Shown here piece after piece: positions 52,348 to 60,400 of a stretch of DNA of 64,000 bases (the stretch's first letter is position 1; the number at the start of each line of letters is the position of its first letter). Origin of the DNA: Muribaculaceae bacterium. Lineage in GTDB: Bacteria; Bacteroidota; Bacteroidia; Bacteroidales; Muribaculaceae. Location of the stretch: the NCBI GenBank assembly GCA_022510425.1, contig JAFLTO010000006.1:62001-126000 (forward strand). Reading direction: 5' to 3'. The notes below the pieces were generated by a model. That model was not told the DNA's origin. It searched no databases and saw only the letters and a list, made by a program, of their open reading frames with translations. The translations under genes were made by a program, and so were the position numbers.

Positions 52348-52372
52348 TTTAAAACTCTATAGAGGATTTTAT

Positions 52373-52380
52373 TAACTTTG
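52373..52380 (+). promoter_or_regulatory. -7 box of the HU-arg operon
   Basis: TAACTTTG, 23 nt before the HU ATG at 52404. Confidence 0.6.
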
Positions 52381-52403
52381 TAGTTATTTCAAGTTGTAAA
52401 TTT

Positions 52404-52685
52404 ATGGATAATAAGAAATTCACCGAAGAACTCTCATCTCGACTTGATATTTCTTTGAGCTCTGTCAATGTATTGATAGAGGGTTTATGTAAGGAAATGG
52501 TAACAAAAGCATCAAATCTCGATGGTATTGTCGTGCCCGGCTTCGGCTCTTTTGAACCTCGTCTTCGGGAAGAAAGAATTTCTGTCCACCCGGCTTCCGG
52601 TAAACGGCTCTTGGTGCCACCAAGAATTTTTCTTTCCTTCAAAGCTTCTCCTTTACTAAAGCAAAAGATTAACAATGGAAAATAA
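52404..52685 (+). CDS. HU/IHF-family DNA-binding protein
   Basis: A 93-residue HU-like protein with the usual order: helical N-terminal half (MDNKKFTEELSSRLDISLSSVNVLIEGL), GIVVPGFGSFEPR (the 'G.G.F' strand) and the arm region RISVHPASGKRLLVPPRIFLSFKAS. The arm lacks some of the Arg/Lys of canonical HU, so DNA-binding mode may differ. It overlaps the next gene, a membrane HU, by 11 nt; the two may form a heterodimer. Confidence 0.88.
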   Translation: MDNKKFTEELSSRLDISLSSVNVLIEGLCKEMVTKASNLDGIVVPGFGSFEPRLREERISVHPASGKRLLVPPRIFLSFKASPLLKQKINNGK

Positions 52686-53853
52686 AATTGCTATTACTTC
52701 ACTTGCATCCCTTTTGGCTCAATCTTCCGGTAAAAGCAAAAAGCTATGTGAAGATTTTTTGCGCGAATTTTTCAAATTGACCGCTGAAGCTCTCGAAAAT
52801 GGTGAATCTTTGAAAATTAAAGGATTCGGAACTTTTAAAATATCTGATGTTGAAAGTAGAATCAGTGTGAATGTAAATACAGGCGAACCACAGGAAATTG
52901 CCTCTCACAAGAAAATAGTGTTCACACCCGCAAAAGAAATGGCCGTAGCCATAAACGCTCCTTTCGAAGACTTTGAATCTGTTGAAATGGACGACGAATT
53001 TCCTGAAAATATTTTAATTCAAGAAGAAGAACTTGGCGAGGATTCAGATAATATCCTAACGGATACTCTTATAACAGAAAGTCAATCGAACATTATTGAC
53101 GAAATTAATAAAAATGAGGAGAGAAGTGATGAGAATTTGGTAAGTTCCCAAATTCTTGAGGCCGGTTCAATTGAAGAAGGTGAAGACGATGAAATAACAT
53201 ATGAGGCCTATCATGAGGAGGAAGAAAAAGTTCCTTTGGAAAGTAACCAAACCGATGAATATAATTTAGAAAATAATACTGCTGCTTTTTCCACCGAAAA
53301 TATTACCTATGACTCGACTGAAAATCCGGAAGTAAATTCTGAAGAATTTTCGCATGAAACGGATTCAAATTTTGAATTTGAAGAGAAACCTCAGAAAAGT
53401 CGATTCGGAATAGGTTTTCTTGTGGGCGCATTGTCCACTTTTGCTGTTTGTGCTGTAATTTTTATGATTGGCTGTTTTCTGGACTGGTGGCCTGTCAATT
53501 TTGGAAGTCCTAAAGATCTGGTGGCAGAACAGCAAACAGTAGAAAAAATTGAACCGGAAGTCATAGAATTGCCCGTACAAGAGGAAAGTATATCTGAAAA
53601 AGAACCGGTTTACGACACAGTATCCACAACACGATATCTCACCACTATAGCCCGGGAACACTATGGGAATTATAATTTCTGGCCATATATTTACCTTGAG
53701 AATGAATCTATATTAGGTCATCCGGATAGAATCACTCCGGGGACAAAAGTTGTGGTGCCGGATCTTTCTAAATATGGAGTTAACCCTTCAAACAAAGAGG
53801 ATGTGGAAACCGCAAAAAAGAAAGCGGTTGAAATTTATGCACGTTTCAATTAA
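52675..53853 (+). CDS. Membrane-anchored HU-like protein with C-terminal LysM domain
   Basis: 392 residues in four parts. Residues 1-95: HU/IHF fold (GESLKIKGFGTFKI, RISVNVNTGEPQEIASHKKIVFTPAKEM). Residues about 100-240: strongly acidic, Asn/Ser-rich linker. Residues about 244-268: one membrane helix (FGIGFLVGALSTFAVCAVIFMIG). Residues about 320-363: LysM-like segment (TTIAREHYGNYNFWPYIYLEN, ITPGTKVVVP). There is no cleavable signal, so the HU half should be cytoplasmic and the LysM half periplasmic. A direct DNA to peptidoglycan link is inferred. argB begins 24 nt after the stop. Confidence 0.8.
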   Translation: MENKIAITSLASLLAQSSGKSKKLCEDFLREFFKLTAEALENGESLKIKGFGTFKISDVESRISVNVNTGEPQEIASHKKIVFTPAKEMAVAINAPFEDFESVEMDDEFPENILIQEEELGEDSDNILTDTLITESQSNIIDEINKNEERSDENLVSSQILEAGSIEEGEDDEITYEAYHEEEEKVPLESNQTDEYNLENNTAAFSTENITYDSTENPEVNSEEFSHETDSNFEFEEKPQKSRFGIGFLVGALSTFAVCAVIFMIGCFLDWWPVNFGSPKDLVAEQQTVEKIEPEVIELPVQEESISEKEPVYDTVSTTRYLTTIAREHYGNYNFWPYIYLENESILGHPDRITPGTKVVVPDLSKYGVNPSNKEDVETAKKKAVEIYARFN

Positions 53854-53877
53854 ACGTGCCTGATTTAAGTAACAAAA

Positions 53878-54651
53878 ATGATCTCTGTATTTAAAATTGG
53901 TGGTAACGTTATTAACGATCCACATCAATTAAGAGCCTTCCTTAAAGACTTTTCTTCAGTGCCCGGCAAAAAAATTTTAGTGCACGGTGGTGGGAAAGAG
54001 GCAACTGAATTAAGTAAAAAATTAGGTTTAGAACCTAAAATGATTGATGGCAGACGGGTTACTGATATTGAAACTCTAAATCTTGTCACAATGGTTTATG
54101 CCGGGTCAATCAATAAGAGAATTGTTTCCATTCTTCAAAAATATGAATGTAATGCCGTAGGTCTTACAGGTGCTGACGGAAACGTTATCCCCGCAAAAAA
54201 AAGAAATCCCGAACCTATAGATTTCGGATTCGTTGGCGATATTGAACCAAAAGATATCAATACCGGTTTCATATCGTTGTTGCTCCAAAATGGTTATGCT
54301 CCGGTGTTCTGTGCAATTTGCCGAAATCAGCAAGGAGGCTTGCTTAATTGCAACGCTGATTCTATCGCCGGTGCTGTGGCTGTAGCTTGCTCCCGGCTGG
54401 ATACAACAGACCTCGTTTATTGTTTTGAAAAAGACGGAGTCCTATCTGATATAAATGATGAGAATTCATTGATTTCTCTTATAACTCCTGAAATGTTTGA
54501 CAATTTAGTTGAAACGGGTAAAATTTCAGGAGGTATGATTCCAAAGGTTTCAAATGCATTAAATGCCATATCTCTCGGGGTGAACTCAGTAAGAATTTGC
54601 AATTCACAGACTTTTTCTAAATCGTCCGGAACAATAATCTGCAATTCCTGA
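53878..54651 (+). CDS. argB: Acetylglutamate kinase (N-acylglutamate kinase)
   Basis: A 257-residue amino acid kinase: KIGGNVINDP at the start, VHGGGKEATELSKKLGL, NCNADSIAGAVA and KISGGMIPKVSNAL, the sites for ATP phosphate and acyl-glutamate. It phosphorylates N-acetylglutamate, or N-succinylglutamate if the pathway is succinylated as in Bacteroides fragilis. It is between the HU genes and an ArgE-like deacylase. Confidence 0.93.
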   Translation: MISVFKIGGNVINDPHQLRAFLKDFSSVPGKKILVHGGGKEATELSKKLGLEPKMIDGRRVTDIETLNLVTMVYAGSINKRIVSILQKYECNAVGLTGADGNVIPAKKRNPEPIDFGFVGDIEPKDINTGFISLLLQNGYAPVFCAICRNQQGGLLNCNADSIAGAVAVACSRLDTTDLVYCFEKDGVLSDINDENSLISLITPEMFDNLVETGKISGGMIPKVSNALNAISLGVNSVRICNSQTFSKSSGTIICNS

Positions 54652-54657
54652 TTGAAT

Positions 54658-55749
54658 ATGGACAACAAAATTGAAAAATATTTCAATGACTCTGTGCTTC
54701 TTTTACAAAAGTTGATAGCCACTCCATCATTCTCAAACGAAGAAGGGAATGTTGCGGATATTTGGTTAAATTGGCTCAAAGATCGGGGAGTCGGCAATGT
54801 AAATAGATTTCATAACAATATCTATGCAAAATCAGAGAATTTTGACCCTGAGAAGCCTATTCTGTTATTGAATTCTCATATGGATACTGTGAAACCTGTT
54901 ACATCATGGACCCGAGATCCATTCAATCCTGCAATTGAAGACGGCAAACTTTTCGGACTCGGAAGCAACGATGCCGGTGCCTCGGGAGTGGCACTCGCAG
55001 CTACATTCTTGAAATTTAAAGATAGAACTGACCTTCCCTTCAATCTTCTTTTTGCCATCTCAGCTTCTGAAGAAAGAATGGGTGAGTTTGGTATGCGAGC
55101 CTTATTGCCTCATCTCAAAAAGGAAGGATTATATCCTGATATGGCTATTGTGGGTGAGCCTACTGAATGTCAGGCAGCAATTGCGGAAAGAGGTCTGGTG
55201 GTGTGTGATGCTTTAGTCAAAGGCAAGTCGGGTCATGCTGCACGCAACATAGGCATTAATGCAATTTATCTCGCTATCGATGATATCTTGAATTTAAAAA
55301 ACATCGAATGGGGAAAAACAAGTGAAATTTTGGGTCCCATAAAGGTGACTGTGACTATGATTGAGTCCGGAACCCAACACAATGTTATACCGGATAAATG
55401 CACATATGTAGTCGATATCCGCACCACAGATGCTTACTCTAATGAAGAGACTGTTGATATTCTTAGGCATGTAACAAGTCATAGTGAGCTGACTCCTCGA
55501 AGCACCAGGAACCAAGCCTCAGTGTTGTTACCTTCTCATCCCTTGTCAATAGCGGCAGAAAAAATAGGTCTCAATAGATTCGTATCCCCGACAACTTCAG
55601 ATATGACTTTGATGCATGATATTCCCTCCATCAAAATTGGGCCCGGTAAATCAGAACGAAGTCATACAGCAGATGAATTCATTTATTTGGAGGAAATTAA
55701 ACAAGGCCTAAAAGCTTACGAGGCCATCCTCTCTAATCTTAACCCTTAA
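54658..55749 (+). CDS. argE: M20 family deacylase, ArgE-like
   Basis: ATG at 54658 gives 363 residues. M20 metallopeptidase signs: LLLNSHMDTVKP (metal His and Asp), GLGSNDAGASG (bridging Asp), SASEERMGEFG (catalytic Glu-Glu), VGEPTE, and a C-terminal His in SERSHTADE. The dimerisation domain lies at about 175-285. In Bacteroidetes this enzyme is believed to remove the acyl group from N-acylcitrulline or N-acylornithine; acyl-citrulline is likely here since argF' is present. 11 nt before argH. Confidence 0.85.
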   Translation: MDNKIEKYFNDSVLLLQKLIATPSFSNEEGNVADIWLNWLKDRGVGNVNRFHNNIYAKSENFDPEKPILLLNSHMDTVKPVTSWTRDPFNPAIEDGKLFGLGSNDAGASGVALAATFLKFKDRTDLPFNLLFAISASEERMGEFGMRALLPHLKKEGLYPDMAIVGEPTECQAAIAERGLVVCDALVKGKSGHAARNIGINAIYLAIDDILNLKNIEWGKTSEILGPIKVTVTMIESGTQHNVIPDKCTYVVDIRTTDAYSNEETVDILRHVTSHSELTPRSTRNQASVLLPSHPLSIAAEKIGLNRFVSPTTSDMTLMHDIPSIKIGPGKSERSHTADEFIYLEEIKQGLKAYEAILSNLNP

Positions 55750-55760
55750 CCCCATAACCT

Positions 55761-57053
55761 ATGCAACTTTGGAACAAAGGTTTTGAACCCGATAAATTAA
55801 TTGAAAAGTTCACAATTGGCAATGATCAAGAACTTGACTTACGTCTGGCTAAATATGATGTGCAAGGTTCTATGGCTCATATCCGTATGCTGGAAAGTAT
55901 CGGTTTGATTAGTCAAGAAGAACTTGACAAATTGCTTCCGGCATTAAAAGAAATAGAAGACACTATTGAAAAAGGTGAATTCACAATTGAAGATGGAGTG
56001 GAAGATGTTCATTCACAAATAGAATTTCTTCTTACCAAAAAATTAGGATATATAGGTAAAAAAATACATTCCGGAAGATCCCGAAACGATCAGGTGTTAT
56101 TAGACCTTAAACTTTTTTTCCGTGATGAAATAAAGAAGACAGCTGAGGCTTGCGAAAGATTATTCGTGACCTTACAAAAACTTTCTGAAGAACATAAGGA
56201 CAAACTAATGCCCGGATATACCCACCTTCAGATTGCGATGCCTTCTTCTTTCGGTCTTTGGTTCGGTGCTTACGCAGAAGCACTCACCGATGATCTACAA
56301 ATGCTTCTTGCAGCTTACAAGATTGCTAATCAAAATCCTCTGGGTTCAGCTGCGGGATATGGATCTTCTTTCCCATTGAACCGGGAAATGACCACTGAGC
56401 TTCTCCATTTCCAAAATCCTCATTACAATGTAGTGGCGGCTCAAATGAGTCGTGGCAAAACAGAAAAAGCTTTGGCTGCAGCAATTGCAGCTATCGCTTC
56501 CACACTCGGCCATATGGCTATGGATGTATGTATGTGGATGTGTGGGAACTTTGGGTTCGTTTCTTTCCCTGATGAACTTACAACGGGCTCCAGCATCATG
56601 CCACATAAAAAGAATCCTGACGTATTTGAAATAATGAGAGGCAAATGTAATCGACTACAGTCAGTGCAGAACGAAATAGCCCTTCTCACAGCCAATCTTC
56701 CATTGGGATATAATCGAGACCTGCAATTATTGAAAGATATAATTTTCCCGGCCACTTCAGAACTTGTAGGATGTCTTGAAATAGCTGATTTTATGCTACA
56801 ACAGATAAAGGTTAAATCCGATATTCTTGAGGATAAACTTTATGATTATATCTTCACTGTAGAAGATGTAAATAGATTGGCAAATCAAGGTATGCCTTTC
56901 CGTGATGCTTACAAAAAGGTTGGTCTGGAAGTGCAAAATAAAACCTATAAGCCCACGCGTGAAGTTCATCATACCCATCTTGGCAGTATAGGAAATCTTG
57001 CTAATGAACAGATAGCAACCAAAATGAAAGGTATAATTTCCCAATTCAATTAA
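55761..57053 (+). CDS. argH: Argininosuccinate lyase
   Basis: A 430-residue fumarase/aspartase-superfamily enzyme: HSGRSRNDQVLLDLKLF, PGYTHLQIAMPSSFG, and the signature GSSIMPHKKNPD with the catalytic Ser of the mobile loop. It splits argininosuccinate to arginine and fumarate. The protein is somewhat shorter than the 450-470 residues common in other bacteria. yccF follows by 8 nt. Confidence 0.95.
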   Translation: MQLWNKGFEPDKLIEKFTIGNDQELDLRLAKYDVQGSMAHIRMLESIGLISQEELDKLLPALKEIEDTIEKGEFTIEDGVEDVHSQIEFLLTKKLGYIGKKIHSGRSRNDQVLLDLKLFFRDEIKKTAEACERLFVTLQKLSEEHKDKLMPGYTHLQIAMPSSFGLWFGAYAEALTDDLQMLLAAYKIANQNPLGSAAGYGSSFPLNREMTTELLHFQNPHYNVVAAQMSRGKTEKALAAAIAAIASTLGHMAMDVCMWMCGNFGFVSFPDELTTGSSIMPHKKNPDVFEIMRGKCNRLQSVQNEIALLTANLPLGYNRDLQLLKDIIFPATSELVGCLEIADFMLQQIKVKSDILEDKLYDYIFTVEDVNRLANQGMPFRDAYKKVGLEVQNKTYKPTREVHHTHLGSIGNLANEQIATKMKGIISQFN

Positions 57054-57061
57054 TACAGTTT

Positions 57062-57430
57062 ATGAAAATACTTCTCAACATAATTTGGCTGATTTTCGGG
57101 GGTCTGATTTCAGCAATAGGGTATTTCACATCCAGTCTGCTGTTGATGGTCACAATTATCGGAATACCCTTCGGACTTCAGACAATGAAACTCGCCTTAG
57201 TGGCTTTATGGCCTTTCGGCACCGACATTCATTCCGATGGCTGGCCATCGGGGTGCTTGGCCGGGATTATGAATGTGATTTGGTGGTTTGTCGGGGGTAT
57301 TCCTATAGCCCTCAATCATTTAACTTGGGGGTTATTTTTCTGCATTACTGTTATTGGTATACCTTTCGGCATGGAGAATTTCAAACTCATGCTCCTTGCC
57401 CTATTCCCGTTTGGCAAAAGAATAGGATGA
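57062..57430 (+). CDS. yccF: YccF-domain membrane protein
   Basis: A 122-residue membrane protein with two copies of the YccF repeat, each ending in the motif IIGIPFGLQTMKLALVALWPFG and VIGIPFGMENFKLMLLALFPFG (about 33-54 and 97-118). Four membrane helices are likely. Function unknown. It is 8 nt from argH and probably co-transcribed, without a clear link to arginine. Confidence 0.9.
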   Translation: MKILLNIIWLIFGGLISAIGYFTSSLLLMVTIIGIPFGLQTMKLALVALWPFGTDIHSDGWPSGCLAGIMNVIWWFVGGIPIALNHLTWGLFFCITVIGIPFGMENFKLMLLALFPFGKRIG

Positions 57431-57491
57431 AATACAATCTCCTATTCCAAAGAAACTAATGATTTATAACATATTTATCAAACATTTTCAC

Positions 57492-57499
57492 TAATTTTG
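57492..57499 (+). promoter_or_regulatory. -7 box of the second arginine operon
   Basis: TAATTTTG, 61 nt before the GNAT gene. A hairpin starts 3 nt after the box. Confidence 0.6.
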
Positions 57500-57502
57500 C
57501 AC

Positions 57503-57520
57503 GTTTTTCGGTTGAAAAAC
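57503..57520 (+). promoter_or_regulatory. 5'-end hairpin of the arginine operon message
   Basis: GTTTTTC (57503-57509), loop GGTT, GAAAAAC (57514-57520). It would sit at the very 5' end of the transcript, where it could stabilise the mRNA or act in regulation. Confidence 0.45.
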
Positions 57521-57560
57521 AAAATAAACAATCTTACCTAATAATTCGGACTCTTTAACA

Positions 57561-58169
57561 ATGACTCTCCAAGAGATTAATGTAAAGTTTGCCGAACCCG
57601 AAGAGGCGAAATATTCCGAGCAGATTGTAAACATGATTTATGAATCGGCTCTTCAAAGAGGCACCGGTATAGCAAAACGAACACCGGAATACATCGCTCA
57701 GAAAATAACCAGCGGCAAGAGTGTAGTAGCTCTTCATGGAGATCGTCTCGTAGGGTTCAGTTATATCGAGAGTTGGGGTCATGGTGATTACGTAGCAACC
57801 TCGGGTTTGATTGTCGATCCAGAATATCGCCATCTTGGCCTTGCCGGCGCCATCAAGGCGAAAACTTTTCAGCTGGCTCGACTTCGGTTCCCTTTCGCGA
57901 AGCTGTTTTCAATCACAACCTCACTTCCCGTCATGAAGCTTAATTCCCGTATGGGGTATAAGCCTGTGACTTTCTCTGAACTAACCGACGACAATGAGTT
58001 CTGGGAAGGTTGCCAAGGATGTCGCAACTATGATATCCTCCAGAGAAACAACCGACGCATGTGCCTATGTACCGGTATGTTATATGATCCTCAACAACCG
58101 CTGGTGAATGAGGAAGAAAAGAAATCAGCTTGGGCTAAATTCAAAGACGTTATCACACGTAAAAAATAG
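57561..58169 (+). CDS. GNAT N-acyltransferase leading the arginine operon
   Basis: A 202-residue GNAT protein. The acetyl-CoA-binding motif is GLIVDPEYRHLGLAGAIKAK (about 81-100), followed by a SRMGYKPV turn. After the GNAT core comes a Cys-rich segment (CQGCRNYDILQRNNRRMCLC) that could bind metal. It starts the operon with argG, argC, argD and argF', and no argA or argJ is in the window, so it is the best candidate for the first step, N-acylation of glutamate. This is an inference from position. Confidence 0.72.
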   Translation: MTLQEINVKFAEPEEAKYSEQIVNMIYESALQRGTGIAKRTPEYIAQKITSGKSVVALHGDRLVGFSYIESWGHGDYVATSGLIVDPEYRHLGLAGAIKAKTFQLARLRFPFAKLFSITTSLPVMKLNSRMGYKPVTFSELTDDNEFWEGCQGCRNYDILQRNNRRMCLCTGMLYDPQQPLVNEEEKKSAWAKFKDVITRKK

Positions 58170-58180
58170 CATTTGATATA

Positions 58181-59401
58181 ATGGATAAAAAGAAAAAAGT
58201 GGTGTTGGCTTTCTCAGGAGGTCTCGACACTTCATTCGCTGTGAAATATCTCTCAGAAGATCTTGGGTATGAAGTTCATACCGCTATCGCCAACACTGGT
58301 GGATTCTCAGAAAAAGAGTTAGAAGCTATTGCTGAGAAATCCAAGAAATTAGGAGCTGCATCTCATGCCACTCTTGATGTGACTGATGATTACTACAATC
58401 GCAGCATTAAATACATGATTGCCGGGAATGTCCTAAGGAACGGCACTTATCCCATCTCTGTAAGTTCTGAAAGAATTTTCCAAGCTCTTGCAACTATCGA
58501 CTATGCAAAAAAAATTGGTGCCGATGCAATTGCTCACGGATCAACAGGTGCGGGTAACGACCAGGTGAGATTTGACCTCACTTTCCAAATAATGGCTCCG
58601 GAAATCGAGATTATTACACCTACCAGAGATCTGACTTTGACACGTGAATATGAAATCGATTATCTGAAAAAACATGGTTATGAAGCCGACTTCAAGAAGA
58701 TGGAATATTCTATCAACAAAGGTCTTTGGGGCACTTCTGTAGGTGGAAAGGAAACTCTAAAATCTGAGCTTACTCTTCCTGAGGAAGCATACCCTTCTCA
58801 AGTCACTAAGTCTGAACCGGAAATTCTCAAAATCACGTTCGACAAAGGAGAAGTGGTGGCTGTGAATGGTAAGCATTTTGACAATAAGGTTGAGTCAATT
58901 AGAGAAATCGAAAAAATAGGTTCACAATTCGGGATCGGTCGAGATATGCATATTGGAGACACTATTATTGGAATAAAGGGTCGCGTCGGTTTTGAAGCCG
59001 CTGCGCCAATTCTCATAATCGCGGCTCATAAAATGCTTGAAAAGCATACATTAACTAAATGGCAGCAATATTGGAAAGATCAGTTGGGCACCTGGTACGG
59101 AATGTTCCTTCATGAAGCTCAATATCTCGAACCAGTGATGAGGGATATAGAAAAAATGCTCGAAAGTTCTCAAAGAAATGTAAGTGGAACAGTAGAGATT
59201 ATTCTCAGACCATTGTCTTATACCCTTGTAGGCGTTGACTCTCCGTTCGATTTGATGAAAACTGATTTCGGGGAATACGGCGAAATCAATAAAGCTTGGT
59301 CGGCTGATGACGTAAAAGGATTTACTAAGATAATGTCAATTCCGATGAAGATTTATCACAACAATCAAAAGAAAAACGGTAAAACCGACATCGGAGAATG
59401 A
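58181..59401 (+). CDS. argG: Argininosuccinate synthase
   Basis: A 406-residue N-type ATP pyrophosphatase: AFSGGLDTSFAVKYL (PP-loop SGGLDTS), AHGSTGAGNDQVRFDL, ITPTRDL, and the ELTLPEEAYPS region. It joins citrulline and aspartate. 11 nt after the GNAT gene; its stop overlaps the argC ATG by 4 nt. Confidence 0.95.
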   Translation: MDKKKKVVLAFSGGLDTSFAVKYLSEDLGYEVHTAIANTGGFSEKELEAIAEKSKKLGAASHATLDVTDDYYNRSIKYMIAGNVLRNGTYPISVSSERIFQALATIDYAKKIGADAIAHGSTGAGNDQVRFDLTFQIMAPEIEIITPTRDLTLTREYEIDYLKKHGYEADFKKMEYSINKGLWGTSVGGKETLKSELTLPEEAYPSQVTKSEPEILKITFDKGEVVAVNGKHFDNKVESIREIEKIGSQFGIGRDMHIGDTIIGIKGRVGFEAAAPILIIAAHKMLEKHTLTKWQQYWKDQLGTWYGMFLHEAQYLEPVMRDIEKMLESSQRNVSGTVEIILRPLSYTLVGVDSPFDLMKTDFGEYGEINKAWSADDVKGFTKIMSIPMKIYHNNQKKNGKTDIGE

Positions 59402-60366
59402 ACAAAATTGGAATTATAGGAGGGGCCGGATACACTGCGGGTGAACTCTTACGCATTTTGATAAATCATCCCGAAGTTGAAATCTCTTTCGTGCATTCTT
59501 CAAGTAATGCCGGAAAGAAAATTACGGAAATACATGGAGGACTTTTAGGAGAGACTGATTTAATCTTTTCTGACTCTCATCCTCTTGAAGATATTGATTT
59601 CCTCTTTATGTGCAGTGCTCATGGGGATAGCAAGAAATTTTGGGAAAATAATCCCCGGCCTGCAAATTTAAAGGTTATTGATCTTGCTCAGGATTTCAGA
59701 GATGAGAGTGAAGGATATATCTACGGGCTCCCGGAAGTAAATATTGAAAGGACCCGGAAAGCTCAATCAGTAGCCAATCCAGGATGTTTCGCCACTGCAA
59801 TACAGCTGTCCCTTTTACCATTGGCTGCCGCAGGCCTGTTACCAAAAGGAGGTGATATAAATATCACAGCTTTGACCGGTTCAACCGGCGCAGGAGTTAA
59901 ACCCGGTGCAACTACCCATTTCTCTTGGAGAAACGACAATATATCGGTTTATAAACCTTTTAATCACCAGCATCTCAAAGAAATTACGATGACTTTAAAG
60001 AGACTTCAGCCCGATTTCTCTTCTAAAATAATTTTCATCCCTGTGCGAGGTGATTTTCCAAGAGGTATATATGCCATAACTACTTTAAATTGCAGTCTTT
60101 CTCAAGAAGAGGTTACTAAACTTTATAAAGATTTTTATGCAGATGCTCCTTTTACTATTATAAGTGATAATCCGGTTGACCTTAAACAAGCTGTAAATAC
60201 CAACAAGGCTATTATTAATGTCCTTAAAAATGAAGGTAGTTTGTTGATAACTTGTGCTGAAGACAATCTCCTTAAGGGTGCTTCAGGGCAAGCGGTCCAA
60301 AATATGAATATCATGCTTGGTATAGACCAAAAAACCGGGCTTCATCTTAAACCGTCGGCATTCTAA
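59398..60366 (+). CDS. argC: N-acetyl-gamma-glutamyl-phosphate reductase
   Basis: A 322-residue semialdehyde dehydrogenase: GIIGGAGYTAGELLRIL (NADP site) and the catalytic cysteine in NPGCFATAIQL, followed by STGAGVKPG and the HQHLKEI histidine. It reduces the acyl-glutamyl phosphate made by ArgB. Four-base ATGA overlap with argG. Confidence 0.94.
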   Translation: MNKIGIIGGAGYTAGELLRILINHPEVEISFVHSSSNAGKKITEIHGGLLGETDLIFSDSHPLEDIDFLFMCSAHGDSKKFWENNPRPANLKVIDLAQDFRDESEGYIYGLPEVNIERTRKAQSVANPGCFATAIQLSLLPLAAAGLLPKGGDINITALTGSTGAGVKPGATTHFSWRNDNISVYKPFNHQHLKEITMTLKRLQPDFSSKIIFIPVRGDFPRGIYAITTLNCSLSQEEVTKLYKDFYADAPFTIISDNPVDLKQAVNTNKAIINVLKNEGSLLITCAEDNLLKGASGQAVQNMNIMLGIDQKTGLHLKPSAF

Positions 60367-60400
60367 TCTTATCCTCTCCCTATTCTTTATACCTTATTTT

